A DNA stretch of 64,000 nucleotides from Struthio camelus (taxonomy: Eukaryota > Chordata > Aves > Struthioniformes > Struthionidae), in NCBI RefSeq assembly GCF_040807025.1, contig NC_090943.1:142806264-142870263 (forward strand). Direction: 5' to 3'. The first letter of the stretch is position 1; the number at the start of each line of letters is the position of its first letter. The notes below the pieces were generated by a model that searched no databases, was not told the DNA's origin, and saw only the letters and a list, made by a program, of their open reading frames with translations. The translations under genes and the position numbers were made by a program. Of the stretch, positions 35,101-48,000 are shown one piece after another.

Positions 35101-38100
35101 CTCTGTATAAGGCTGGCACAAATCCAGGATCTCATACGAGAGCGCTGCTTCCTTTCCGAAGAGAAAGTAAGGATAGAGTATTTTCCTTAAAATTCACCCC
35201 TACCAAGGTGCATCTACAGAGCTGTCACTTCTCAAACGCTGTCACCTCAAGTGCTAGGCAGGGAGCTTAATGATGAAAACAGCTCCTGACTGGCTAAAGT
35301 TTTACTTCTACCCAGCCTGGAAACAAAAAAATTCTTTACTTCTTCCTTTCCCTCCATTTCACCTCCGTATCTGTGTCATTTGTGTCTGTGTTGTATGTCT
35401 ACGTCCTATATTGTTCCATCTTTTAACCTATAAACTCGTTGATGCAGAGAATGTCATTGACCATTCTAATCCATGTGCCTCATATTCTGTGTGTAGTGGG
35501 TGCATGCTCAAAAATCACAACTGCTGGCACTGTGGTCAGTCGTGGTGCCAGCAGTCAATAGCACCATCTACTGTAGTCACTGCAATCCACAGACTTGAGG
35601 GATGACATCGGTGGCAGCTTTTCCATTCCAGGAAAGTAAAACAAAAACAAAATCGCGTCTGCATGAGCTTAAGCTCCCACTAGAGCTGGGTGATGGTGAT
35701 GGAATGGGCTGGCAAAACTGTCTTGTAGTGAAGCGTAATGAAGTAATGTATGTGAAGTATACTTAGGTGTATCGTTCTTCATACGTGAGATAGTATGATC
35801 CAATTCAAGTAAATTTTTTGTAAACAAAGCCAAAAAAGGGAGCTTTGAGTCAGTATATATTTGGTATTTTGCTAGATAGCATAGCATACAGGAGAACTTT
35901 TACGTCAGACAGAAATACTGTATATTTTCATGGTATAGCAAGGAAAAGGGATTCACTTCCTCTAAATTATGGAGAATTTTGATGTGAATTTACCTCAGGT
36001 GAACAGCTGCAGTATGTTCATGATTACATTAGTAAAAGTTTTGAAATCACTAATCTCCTTGACAATGCATTTTCACACTCCCATCTGCCACCACATTTTA
36101 AGCTATTTATTTATTGTCCCAGGGGATATTTTCCTTTAGTTTGCTTAAATTTAACACCACCAACTGACAGCTAAGCTCAGTGAAATCAGAGTGGAATATA
36201 ACGACTTAAGCTGGTTTTAATGCATACTTTTAGCTATTTCTCTATACTTCTGTGTATGTATAGTGTCGCCATATCTTGGTACATACCTACTTGCCTCTAC
36301 CTACATTTCTAAGCTGTATGTTACTCATATGCATATACTGATACCCATATATCCATATACTTACATACATTGACATGGCCACTTGGGACTGGTACATACT
36401 TGAGGCCAATGGCATAGCTCCTACTGCCCTGCTGTGTTCATCTTCTTTCAGGATTGGTTTTTCATTGTCTTTTGAGAAAATGTGAGTCCCGTTTGGGCAG
36501 TGCTCTTAGTCTGCCAGAATACTGCTGCTATCTGTTCTTGCTACTTGCTAGTGCCAAGTCACTGAGTCAGCACAAGATGAATTGTTTTTGCTTTTGGCTT
36601 TTTTTTTTTTAACCAAGGTAGATGTCTTGCAAGCTGCTGGAGGGTATTTCAAAAGCTTTTCCTGATCTATGGAAGGCAATGAAACTCAGAGGGCAAATTA
36701 TGCATGGCAGACTGCAGAGACTATGGCAGCAGCTGATTGCCCCGTAACAGTGATTCTGGGGCAGAACAGCTAACACCCGATGATCACATTATCCAGAAGA
36801 CCTGACAGGGCCATAAGCAAGACTGAAAGCTGAGTATTCTGCTTGCTGGATTAACCTTGAGGAGTTACTGCAAGACACCAAACTAGTTGTAAATATCCTT
36901 AACTTATAATGATTCGTTTGTGCATGTTGCACCTTCAGCTTGGTTTATACCAAAAAAAAAGGATAAATATGAAGCCTTTTGTATAATTTCAGCTAAATCT
37001 TTAAAACCTTCATGTTATTATTATTCCAGTTATTCTTATTTTCTTAAAAACTGCAACTTATGCTGGGATGTGTTGCTGTGGAAAACATCTCTTCTGTAAC
37101 TCTGCAAAAGATTGCACTGAGCAAAACCACAAATTTGGCATTTAAGTTTGCACGGAGTTGAGAGTCCATGATGTAAATTCTCAAGAATATAGTTTCATCT
37201 GTAACTCATTTGCAGGGAAATAGGCATGTTACATATTTGAATGAAAATGAAAAATGAATGAAAATACTGGATTCAATTTCAGATTCCAGCATTTGCAATT
37301 TTATAATTGTTTCCTCTGCATTAAACCTGCTCAATAACACCAGCATTATTCTGTTAACAGGTGAAGAATCCCCTTTCAAGTCATCTGCCTCGACAGCAGC
37401 TCAGGGCACTGGTAAGCTCCACGCATTTTGGCTACGTGATCTGCACAGAGGAATCACAGAGCTTCTAAGCCTGGAAAATGTCTAGCCCAAAGGAGTAACA
37501 GAGCACTCAGCCAGCAGCAGAGAAGAAGAGTAGAGGCTAAGAGTTTTCAGGCCCAAGTGATACAGTAGCATCCAGTTTTTTACAACTTAAACTGTGGACA
37601 TGTTTTTCTGCCTTGGTGATGTTTTGTTCTGGTTTATTGAAGACACTCCCTCTTATTATTTAGTTTCTATTTTTCTATTCACTCTTTTTTGGACTCCCCT
37701 GTCCCAGCCTATAGTACGCATAGTCTCACTTCGTTTCCTCTGTTCACCTGCTCTTTCTTTTGACCCATCTCTTCCTCCTTAAGAAAATAGTATTTTCAGT
37801 TAAATCATTCAGAGGGCTAAACCACGGATTCACAGTTTCTTATTACTAGGTCCCTTTGCACTTCTGTTCACTGTTCATCATACCTTCCAGGAGACTGTCA
37901 GACTTTAAAGGCAAAACAGCATGCACAAATTGCGAGGCTTGGGAATGATGCAAATAATTACCAATGATACAATATATCTCTTCTAAAGTGTCTTCTGTCT
38001 TGTAAATAAACATAATGTTATTTGAATCCTCTTTAGCAACACTATTTTTAGCAACAAATCTGGGATACAACACCCTGAGTTGCTATGTTTATTGAAGATG

Positions 38101-38676
38101 GGGTTGTTTATCTCTCATTAGTAGGGCAGACAAGTCAGAGCCTGAATCAAAAATTCTAGGTCATGGGAAAACACTAACTTGTCTTACTATAACACAAATT
38201 GGGAGATATAAAACTTGTATGACAGAATCAGTCCTTTGGACAAAGTCATACTAGAAGAGAACTGCTATTATCAAAGCAATACATTCTAAGGACAAAATTT
38301 CTAAGGCTGAGTAAAAAGAAAATGTGTACTAGGTGTTTTCATACACTGAAAATATACTTTGAGCACACAAATGCAGATTTAGAATGCAGTTACTCTAATA
38401 AGGAAACATTTACAAATCTTGCTCTATGTAAGCAACAAAATAAATTTCCATTTCACATTCTGTAATGGTTACCAGTGATCACCAATAGTCATATACTGCC
38501 TGATCAGAGAGCAACAAATAAATAGAAATAGAAACTGAATCTCTTCTAGAAAGACAAAACAATGGTCAGCATTTGTATTGTTTGTTATTCATATTCACCT
38601 TAGTGAAAGCAAGAAAACAGTATCACTTTTTTTTTCTGAAACAGAATTTTAAAATAACTTTTAATGTCAATGGCTT
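32153..38676. other. Intergenic DNA upstream of TRAPPC8, no gene recognised
   Basis: This is AT-rich single-copy sequence with some CATA-rich degenerate repeat near 36240-36375. A Cys-rich open frame at 35270-35605 (+) and a hairpin at 35520-35555 are discussed as observations, not called as genes. Confidence 0.45.
35520..35555. repeat. Perfect 11-bp inverted repeat, 14-nt loop
   Basis: ACTGCTGGCAC at 35520-35530 is the exact reverse complement of GTGCCAGCAGT at 35545-35555, separated by 14 nt. It would form a strong hairpin on either strand. Its origin is unknown. It is too short to call a microRNA precursor. Confidence 0.7.
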
Positions 38677-38760
38677 TGTGGATAGAAGTGGGACTTTTTC
38701 AGATTCACTTCAATCTAGTGTGGATAGAAGTGGGACTTTTTCAGATTCACTTCAATCTAT
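38677..38760 (+). repeat. 42-bp tandem duplication, two identical copies
   Basis: A 42-bp unit starting TGTGGATAGAAGTGGGAC is repeated head to tail with no visible difference except at the very edge of the second copy. The identity suggests a recent duplication. The unit length is a multiple of three, so a short open frame runs through both copies, but no gene is suspected. Confidence 0.88.
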
Positions 38761-38929
38761 TGGATGTAACGCATAAACTGTTCTGAAATAATGGATTAAG
38801 TGGAATGGGCAAGAAGCACTGTTGCTTCAGAGTGTCAATGTGCAAGCCATACTTTAAAATGTCTCTGAAACATTACTTTGGAAGAGCTCTTCCGTGAATT
38901 TCCAAACGTGGACAGGCCACAGATGTTTC

Positions 38930-40372
38930 ACAGAATCACAGAACGGTTGAGGTTGGAAGAGACCTCTGGAGATCATCTAGTCCAACCTCCCTGCTCAAGC
39001 AGGGACCTCTAGAGCATATTGCCCAGGATCACATCCAGGCGGGTTTTGAATATCTCCAGGGAAGGAGACTCCACTACCTCTCTGGGCAACCTGTTCCAAT
39101 GCTCTGTCACCCTCACAGTGAAGAAGTTTTTCCTCAGGTTTAGGTGGAACTTCCTGTGGTTCAGTTTCTGCCCGTTGCCTCTTGTCCTGTCACTGGGCAC
39201 CACAGAGAAGAGTCTGGCCCCATCCTCTTGACACCCCCCCCCCACTTCAGATATTTGTACACGTTGATCAGATCCCCCCTCAATTTTCGCTTCTCCAGGC
39301 TGAACAGGCCCAGCTCTCTCAGCCTTTCTTCATAGGAGACATGCTCCAGGCCCCTCATCATCTCTCTAGCCCTCCGCTGGACTCTCTCCAGGAGTGCCAT
39401 GTCTCTCTTGGACTGGGGAGCCCAGAACTGGACACAGTACTCCAGGTGAGGCCTCCCCAGGGCTGAGTAGAGGGGCAGGATCACCTCCCTCCACCTGCTG
39501 GCAACGCTCTTCCTCATGCAGCCCAGGATACCCTTGGCCTCCTTGGCCACAAGGGCACATTGCTGGCTCATGGTCAACTTGTCCACCATGATTGCCAGGT
39601 TCTTCTCTGCAGAGCTACTTTCCAGTAGGTCAGTTCCCAATCTGTACTGCTGCATGGGGTTATTCCTCCCCAAGTGCAGGACCCTGCACTTGCCTTTGTT
39701 GAACTTCAGGAGGTTCCTCTCTGCCCAGCTCTCCAGCCTGTCGAGGGCCCTCTGAATAGCAACACAGCCCTCTAGTGCGTCAGCCACTCCTCCCCGTTCT
39801 GGATCATCAGCAAACTAACTTGCTGATGCACTCTGTCCCTTCATCCAGGTCACTGATGAGTAAGTTAAACAATATTGGACCCAATACTGACCCCTGGGGG
39901 ACACCGCTAGATACAGGCCTCCAGCTAGACTCTGTGCCACTGATCACAGCCCTCTGAGCTCTGCCACTCAGCCAGTTCTCAATCCACCTCACCGTCCACT
40001 CATCTAGCCTGCACTTCCTGAGCTTGCCTTTGAAAATGCTATGGGAGAAGGTCAAAGGACTTGCTGAAGTCCAGGTACACAACATCCACTGTTTCTCCCC
40101 TCCTCTACCCAGCCAGTTGTCCCATCATAGAGGCTATCAGATTGGTCAAGCATGATTTCCCTTTCGCGAATCCATGCTGACTCTTCCGGATCACCTTCTT
40201 GTCCTTCACATACTTAGAGACGGCCTTCAGTTCCCTTGGTTCTCCTTCTTGCCCTTTTTGAAGATTGGAGCGACATCTGCTTTGTTCCAGCCCTCAGGCA
40301 CCTCTACTGATTGCCATGACCTTTCAAAGATGATTGAGAGTGGCCTAGCAGGATGTTGACCTTTGACTTGTT
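38930..40372 (-). mobile_element. CR1 LINE, 5'-truncated copy with RT domain
   Basis: This second minus-strand CR1 has the same octamer 3' end as the copy at 16282 and a nearly identical ORF2 tail. It covers the RT from a PLSIIFERSWQSVEVPEGW block through [45 protein letters not shown] and the palm to the C-terminal tail ([13 protein letters not shown]). A stretch between the FKKGK block and the KDKKVI block is missing near 40225. The palm FADD codons are present but follow a frameshift near 39820. The left flank keeps the standard short 3' UTR. Confidence 0.92.
39009..40085 (-). pseudogene. CR1 ORF2 RT remnant (frameshifted)
   Basis: Three open segments make up the RT. The first, 40085-39807, runs from the [18 protein letters not shown] block to CISKLVC. 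The second, 39787-39161, covers ALEGCVAIQRALDRLESW through [20 protein letters not shown] to the RT end. The third, 39245-39009, is the C-terminal tail. Shifts separate all three, and a further shift lies before the first, near 40053. An apparent four-base insertion just before the TTT GCT GAT GAT codons explains the first break. It cannot encode an active enzyme. Confidence 0.82.
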
Positions 40373-41229
40373 CTAAAAATCTACTGAAGCCAAAATATTC
40401 TTCCCCTATAATACTTAGCTGCTTTTGGGTAACGTTTCTGGGACTCAGTCTGGAAAGATGGTGAGTAGTCTAGCCCATGTAATTAATAATACAGTGAGAC
40501 TACAGCTTTTCCTTGCTGCCTACATTGAATTATCAACCAATTTTCCACTCACAGAAGAAGCTGCTGACCCAACTGGTATAGTTAACAAATTTAGTAATTT
40601 AGGAATGAGTGTTAGGAAAGACAATTAGATATTTTTTCCGAGTTTTGTTTTCCAATTAGGATATATTGATTCTGGTATCTACCATAAAAATCACCTCATC
40701 TTCTTTTTGCTTTTTTAAGTCTTATACATGAAGATTCAGCAGGGAAATTAGTTGTGCATAAACAGTAGTTCTAGCAGCAGGAGAAATGGTGAAGCTTGGC
40801 TTCTTGCCATTTTCTGTTCTTGTTTACAAGCTTCATCCTGAGGCCTGTCCCTGATAGCATGTTAAAACTCCACCCTACTACAGTAGTCGGTGAGCATGTA
40901 TTCAAAATTTACTCATTTTTCATCACCACTGATCATCGCTGTTGTCTTGCTTCCATGTCATCCATCCTCACCTGGGCCACAGATGTAAAAGTAAGGCCTT
41001 GTATAATATCATGCCTTAATAGGCAAGTCTCAAAAATGAAGCTACGTTGCATGCTACAGACACCCAAACAATTCTTCACTTTTTAACCATTGTGCCTATT
41101 TTTTGTTAAAAAAAAAACAAAAAACTTCCCAAACTGTTCTTCTAGGGTACTAGTTCTGCACTAAAAAAAAAAAGCAGAACTGTTAGCGACTGAGCACCGC
41201 TCTGCAAAAGCATGACTGATCCAGCCTTC
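40373..41229. other. Gap between CR1 and TRAPPC8 island, no gene recognised
   Basis: AT-rich DNA between the second CR1 copy and the TRAPPC8 CpG island, with A runs near 41109 and 41162. Open frames at 40796-41086 (+) and 40425-40628 (+) show nothing recognisable. Confidence 0.5.
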
Positions 41230-41683
41230 CTCTTTTCTGGCACCTAGTCCGTAACGACCAATTTTTCTGCGGAACAACTCGCACCGCCGTGTTCGTGCTC
41301 TGACCCCCACAGCGGAGCTGCCCCAGCCGCGGAGGCCGGCGGCCGGCGGGCGAGCTGCCTGGCCCGCCCTGCAGCCAGGCCGGCCCTGCTGTGGCTGACC
41401 CGAGGAGGGGCGCAGGAGGAGCAGTGCTAACCAGCCCCTCCGCTGCCGGCTCCCCTGTGAGGGACCCCGGGAGGCAAACACCGCCCGCCGGCGGGGAGGC
41501 GGTTGGGAGCAGCTCCCGCGCCCTCAACACGGCCCAACTGCCCCGGGGGCGCGCCGACAACTCCCCCTCTCACCAACGGCCGCCCCGCCTCATCGCAGCC
41601 CCGCCCCTGTCACCCAATCACATGAGCGAGCGCGAGGGCTGCCGGGAGCGGGCGCTACCTGATGGGCTCGTCTTAGGCGCGAC

Positions 41684-41704
41684 ATGGCGGCGGACGGTTG
41701 TTGA
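41684..41704 (+). other. Possible short upstream ORF in TRAPPC8 5' UTR
   Basis: An ATG inside the YY1-like motif opens a six-codon frame (MAADGC) ending in TGA, 166 bp before the main start. It matters only if transcription starts upstream of 41684. Confidence 0.35.
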
Positions 41705-41870
41705 GCGGCCGCGGCGGAGGCAGAGGCAGCGCGCGGGGGAGGCGGCTGGTGCTGGAGATAAGGGGAGGCCGCGGCGGTGAGCGGGCAGGCAGCTGGCTGG
41801 CCGGCCGGCGGGGCGGGCAGAGGAAGGTGGCGGGGCCGGCTGAGGTCCCCGGGCGGCGGCAGCGGCGGCG

Positions 41871-42027
41871 ATGGCCCAGTGCGTGCAGTCGGTGCAGGAG
41901 TTCATCCAGGACTCGTTCGTGCCCTTGGTGGCCGCGCTGTGCAGCGAGGAGGCGGAGAGACTCACCCGCAAGAACAACCTGAGCTTCGCTGAGCTGGTGA
42001 AGCCCTTCTGCCGCCTCACCTCGGAAG
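41871..42027 (+). CDS. TRAPPC8: TRAPPC8 coding exon 1
   Basis: The ATG at 41871 begins MAQCVQSVQEFIQDSF, the family N-terminus. The exon ends in phase 1 at 42027 before donor GTCGGT. The final codons read SFAELVKPFCRLTSE. Confidence 0.95.
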
Positions 42028-45000
42028 GTCGGTGCCGGGAGTGGGGCCGCTTGTTTACGTGGGGGCGGGGAGGGCGGCGGCGCTGCCTTCCGCCCTCCTG
42101 GCCCGGTCAGTGGCCGGCGGGCCAGGGCCAGGGCGGCGAAGGAGTCTCGCCTGTCTAGGCCTGGCCGGGGTTGTCGCCACCCCTTCTCTGTCCTGCTGCT
42201 TGCCAAGGTTGGCCCGAAGAGAGGGAGGCAGGTGGGACCCCTGCCCCTTGGCCAGGGTGGTGGCAGCCGGGCCAGCTGTTAGCCAGGGCTGGTGTCATGA
42301 CAGGCTATGCAGAGGTGCAAGGTTGCCAGGGTTGCCTGAGGTGACTTGTAAATCTGTCTAATTGTATTTGATCTTCTCTTTCCTGTGGAGCCATGGGCAT
42401 TAGGCAGCTCTTGGAGACATGACAAAAGGCTGAAGGGAAAGGTATCTTTACATGTGGTTCTTCCAACTTTTTTTTTTCTAGCATTGCACTGTTGTCTCAC
42501 AAATATTTACAGCTGGAACTTTTTTTTTGATTTCTTTTTTTTTTTTTTTGGAAATTATGGTAAGGCTGTTATTAAAGAGAGACAGTTACTGAAAGTGTAA
42601 CTACTCTTTTAGAGTGTTAATTGCAATTTCAGCTGTAAGTCTTTGCCTTCTCTCCCTTGTAGTTCTATCAAATGTGATTTTTGTTGTTTTTCTGTGTAAC
42701 ACCTGTGTAAACAGAAGGAGAGGGATGGACTGCTTATGTGGCATAGAGATAAAATGACTTTAGCCAAAATAGTATTAAAACTGGAAGTTGACCACTTTAG
42801 AGAAACTGTAAGGCTCCTTTACTGTAACACAAAAAAAAATTCCAAAGGATGATTTGAACTAAGCTGTACTTTTCAGGATACTGCTCATTAAAACGGTATG
42901 CTGAACAGCAATCAACAGAACTGCTCAACAGAGTAGCAGTGCCTTGGTATTTTATCAGATTTGGCTTCTAGCAGGCACTCAGCTCAGAGGTTTATCTCTT
43001 ACTGTGTTATGTTGAGGAAACATTGCAGGAAAACTAAGCTTGTACTGTTACTTCAGCTGAATTCTTGTATTACTGTTTAGGTGAATGGTGCCAACTTAAA
43101 AGCTAGTATGTGTTGAAATCTATCTTAATTCTGATGCAAATCTTAGCAACTTATTTATAAACAAGTTATGGTTAAATATTATTAATATTTTTCCCTTTTG
43201 TTCTTTAGCAACACTCATGAGCCACATGAGAATATAGCACAAATAAAAATAATAATGCAGAACCTCAAATCCTTGAAATTCTCAGATTTCTTAAATATCT
43301 CTTTAGGTTCTTTAGCAAAAAAGCTTTCAGAATGCATTTAGCGAACACAACCAGGTAGGCAATTCAGAATGGAGTATTCATTCTGAAGAATATTTGCTCT
43401 GTTGTCACTTAGTTGTAAGTGTTTTTATTCTAACCATTGTAACAGTTAAGGAACTTTCAAACCTCAAGCCTCTTCAATGCTTCCTGCGTAAGTGCCATAA
43501 TATAACACGCTTATCAACAAAATCAGTTTCATCCTCCTTTAAAAATTTTATTAGTTAATTATGGCTAAAGATCAGATTCCCTCCGTGTGTACAGTATAAG
43601 ATTTTGATCTTATTTTTAAGAGACTGATACTGACTGAATTTCTATACTGTTCTAAAACTTACGTAGAAAAGCACTGATATTTGATTTCTGTAACTTCTGA
43701 TGGTTCTGTAATTGCTCTTCTCTAAGCTCCATGATGTAGTACTATAAATGAACACCCACATGAACTTGATGTAAATCCCCATGATAACAGTTTTCTTTTC
43801 TTAACTTCATAGCTGTGACTATGTCATGATGAGTCGTTGAGAAACAGTGCTGCTCTTGTTCTCTCTAGGATTGGACAGTCTAAACTATCCTATTCAAAAC
43901 TTGACTTATGGGTCAGAGAACTGAGAATTTGAGGTTCATAGCAGTGGATTTTGTTGCTATGCTGCTCTCTAGGTATTCTGATTCAATAGACTGCACACTT
44001 GACTGCATTTCTGCACTTCAAGTGTGACTTCCTCTTCTAGTTTCATGGAAAATACATTATTATACTCTAAGTAACTTCTTGTCATGAAAGCCAGTGTGAA
44101 TGAGGGTAGGAAAAGCAGTACTAGACCTTTGGTTCAGACAGAAGGGTAGATCAGTGCGATAAAACTTCTTAAGTTTGTATCATGGCAAACAATTTCTGTA
44201 GCTCTAGAGTTTGTGGGACTTTATGATAGGGAAACTTAGCTTATCACGGTTTGTGCAAGCACTGTTACATTTACAGTCATAGTGAGTGACGTTGTTAACT
44301 GTATCCCCTGCAGAAGACCCTGGAAACATAGGATAGGTTCTAAATTGTACATTCATAGGTTTGATCAGACCATTTCTGCGATGCATGTAATGTCCAGATA
44401 AGAGGCAGAGAGACGTGATTAACAATATGATTGTAAAATAGCGGGATGTATGCATATATGCATCTAGCTGTATAGCCTTCACAACTGTGGTGTGTTGTAT
44501 TGCTTGTGGTTTGTTTGGTAGCTTCAGTTTTAAGCCCTTGGAAGGGAAGGAAATATTGTGTGAGTGAATGGCTGGTGTTTTTTTTGTGGGGGGGGGGAAC
44601 TGGTACTCCGGCCTTTATTTAGTGGCGACCTCATTGAGTTCTTAATGTAAAATTGGGTTAATTTTTATTTCATCTCTTTGGAAATTAGCTCTCCCTTGTA
44701 CTCAGCAAAACCTCAAATTATAGAGGAGCTGAGGAAGTACCGTATGTGTGTCGGTCACCTGTTTGCTACTGCACTTTGAGTCTGGCTACAATACAGGTTT
44801 TTCTCAGAAGTCTAGCATTTACATAGTTTGTGCTGACTAAATACTGCATCTTTGTCAGTATTCCAGTTTAGAGAAGCAGTGTAGTTTTGAAGCAAATCTC
44901 CTAATTGATGTGCAAAACGGTTTATAGTGCAAAGCTTTCAGTTTAGCTTCTGTGTATGTGCTGCAATTGTCCTCAATACCCTAACAGATATAAAGGCCCA

Positions 45001-48000
45001 GACTGCTGTTTCATTCTTCAGATAGCTCTGAACCACGTGCTCCTTGAACTTTGTCAGTCTAAGGATCCTGGATTACATTTAATCTCAAGTAGAACCCTAC
45101 AACGGTATATAATATAGATGTAAGGGCCTTTGTACCAAGTACTTAATCTGTTGATCAACTTTTGCCTGTGAGTTACTTACCACTGTTAGTGTATCCAAAA
45201 ATACCCATGCAATATGGCAGATTGTAGTGGTAGAAAGTTCTGAGCACAAGTTTGAAGTGTTCTTTACTGTAATTTCTAGCATTTTTTACTTTAAGGAAGT
45301 CACTTTCAATTATTGAAGGAGGAATGATTTTTAAAAAAAGTGAGAGAGCAATTTTACTGTCTTGGTAAGTCTTGACTTAAAGAAAATGGGTGAACAAGTC
45401 TCCCCTTGCCCCCAACAAACAAAACAAAAACACAGAAAAGCAGCCCTCCACAGACTTCACTTTTTTTTTTCTGATACAGGAAGCTGAAAGCATGTCATGG
45501 ATTTTATACCTTCACATTTATTCAGAAGGCAGTGGTTTTCCGTAACTATAGTGTGTGCTAGTAACAATTGGTGGCTCATTAAACAAACATATATATTCTG
45601 AATGGAGGTTTTCTTTAATACAACATCTCACTTTTTTTTTAACAGGTTTTCAGAAATACCATATGAACTAATATAGTCTTGTGGGGAGAGGATTGCTATG
45701 TATACTTCAGCTAGGAAGTATCATTTTAAGACAATATTGGTTGCTTTTGAACCAACAGGTTTTATATTTCTTTAAAAAAAGAGTTCCGACCACTGTGTTT
45801 CATTCTTCTAAGTCTTGAACTTAAATATTTACTGAAGGTATAATGGGAACACTGTATTTATTTGATGAAACTTAGTTTAATGTTGGAGTTTTCTTGTGCG
45901 TGAGTATTCTAGCCGACAGTGGGATCATTTTGAATATTCTTAACTCTTGGTGTGAAGGATGTTGGTCTATTTCACATTAGTCCTTTCTCTCCTGGAAGAA
46001 TATCTTCTGAAGTAATCTTACGGATGCTTTAAGGAAATATGAAACAGTAGTAGATGTAGACCTTTGTGGGATACCGAGCATGACCGTAGCTGGTTCACTG
46101 TATCCATGCCAGAAGTATCATCTGCATCCTGTATGGCAGTGTGTAAGCAGACTCTTCGTTGTTCACGGCTATTATGTTTTAGGTGAGTCAGCAAGGATGA
46201 GTCTTGACTTTTATAGCTGCACTGGTAAAGACAAACTTCCTTTTCTTCCTTTTCTGAAAGGCTTATTTAGCCCATCCTTAGCTGTTTGTTCCTGCTATTT
46301 GCTTTGCATTTGATCCTTTCAGTAATCATGTGCCCATAGGATTGATCCATCTGGTTAGCAATCAGATGGAAAAAAAGTCTTTTCATTTTTGTTCTCCAGG
46401 ATCAGTTTTCTGCTGGATGTGCCAAACTGGATCACTAGGTTGAACCTGCACAATTGCCCTCTTTGTGTTGAGAGCTCCTCACGTGGCTCCGGTTTAAGGA
46501 ACTGATGTGACTAAAAATTTCTTTTGGATTCTAGGGTTATTTTTGTCAGGATCCTCTCTGAACTGCTTCACTGCATACTACTGTAAATCTCGGTGCTAGC
46601 TTAAGGGTTGGGAGTTGTCAGGAGCCTGAGCAGTGTAGATCTACACCTGTGCCAGGTGTATTAACAGATAAGACGATAGACATATCTAGTCTCATCTGTG
46701 TGGTTGTTACTTCTGAAAAGACTAGGGGAAAAGGTTTGCAACCCTCCCAGCTGGGAGGCTGAAGACTCAGTTTCAGACCTTCATGGTGTAAATCTTGTGG
46801 TTAGCTGCAAGATTAGAAGAAGATCAAGAACCTTCCTTTGTGCTGGGCTTTGTATGCCTTACCTCAGTGCGCAGAGGTTTATAAGCGGTCCAGGGCAGTG
46901 CTGTGGGGCATATGGTCACACAAAGTAGCTTAGGATGGCAAAGCCCATGTACCCTGCCTGCACCTATCGCCTGGCTTATTTGATGGTGTTTATGGTTTGA
47001 AATGTGGAAACTGATCTGAAAAATCATGGCGCGGATCCAGTATTAAAGCTTGTGTGGTCTCTTGTGGAGAGCAGGGGAGTTCTGAAAACAGTCCTTAAAA
47101 ACTTAAGGTAATTGTAGTGTTAAAAATAAAATGAAATGCTCATTTGGATGAGGTAGTTCTATGCTATCCCTGTGAAGTTTATTGATTGCTATTATTATGT
47201 GCTAGAATTTTCTATCAGATTATTTGGAACATGATATGTTAACAGTGATAGCAACATAGCTATTACAAGCTTTCGGTGCCAGTTGTGCAAGTTCCAAAGG
47301 GAAAAGGGTGTGCAGCAATGTAATCGGGTGTGGGTTTGATGAGTACTTTGCTATCTGTTTTGAGTGGATATTCTTATAAATTAAAACCCTACTTTCACTT
47401 TCCTCAGTCTGTCTAAATTGTAAAGTCTAATGTGGATTTTGTTATGGCAAAAAGTGAAGTAATTTCTTCTTCCCTTTGCTCACTCCATTTTTTCTGACAC
47501 TCAAGTATTATGGGTTGTATTCTAAAATTAATGGTGGACAGGATTAACTAAGTAAGTATATCTTTTCTTTCATGGACTTGTATATCTTTTTTTAAAAAAA
47601 TGCTAATTTATGATAACTGTTTTCCTATTATATTGCTTAACAAAGCCTATTTTTTTTTCTTTTTAGTTCACATGAGAGATCCTAACAATCAGCTTCACAT
47701 AATTAAAAATCTGAAGATTGCAGTCAACAACATTATTACTCATCCACCTCAGCCAGGTGCCATTCGAAAGCTTTTGAACGATGTTGTGTCTGTCAGCCAG
47801 CCTGCTGAAGGACTAGTAGCTAATGTGATCACAGCTGGAGATTATGATCTCAACATTAGTGGTATGTAATGATATTGTATATTTCTGTAACTTAAACTAG
47901 AGCTATTTTTATTTAAAAAATTGAGATAGCAACCTGCTACACCTGATCTAGATCAGATAAATATATCAGAATTTACTTACAATATTGGTACTAATGTACA

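Larger units (their letters stand above)
41230..42300 (+). promoter_or_regulatory. TRAPPC8: CpG island and promoter of TRAPPC8
   Basis: A CpG-rich block covers the TRAPPC8 first exon and upstream DNA. About 250 bp upstream of the start codon are GC boxes, a CCAAT box (41614-41618) and, overlapping it by one base, TCACATGA (41618-41625), which fits the MiT/TFE consensus TCAYRTGA. At 41682-41692, ACATGGCGGCG fits the YY1 core. No TATA box is seen, as usual for island promoters. The transcription start is probably between 41620 and 41700 but is not shown by sequence alone. Confidence 0.75.
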
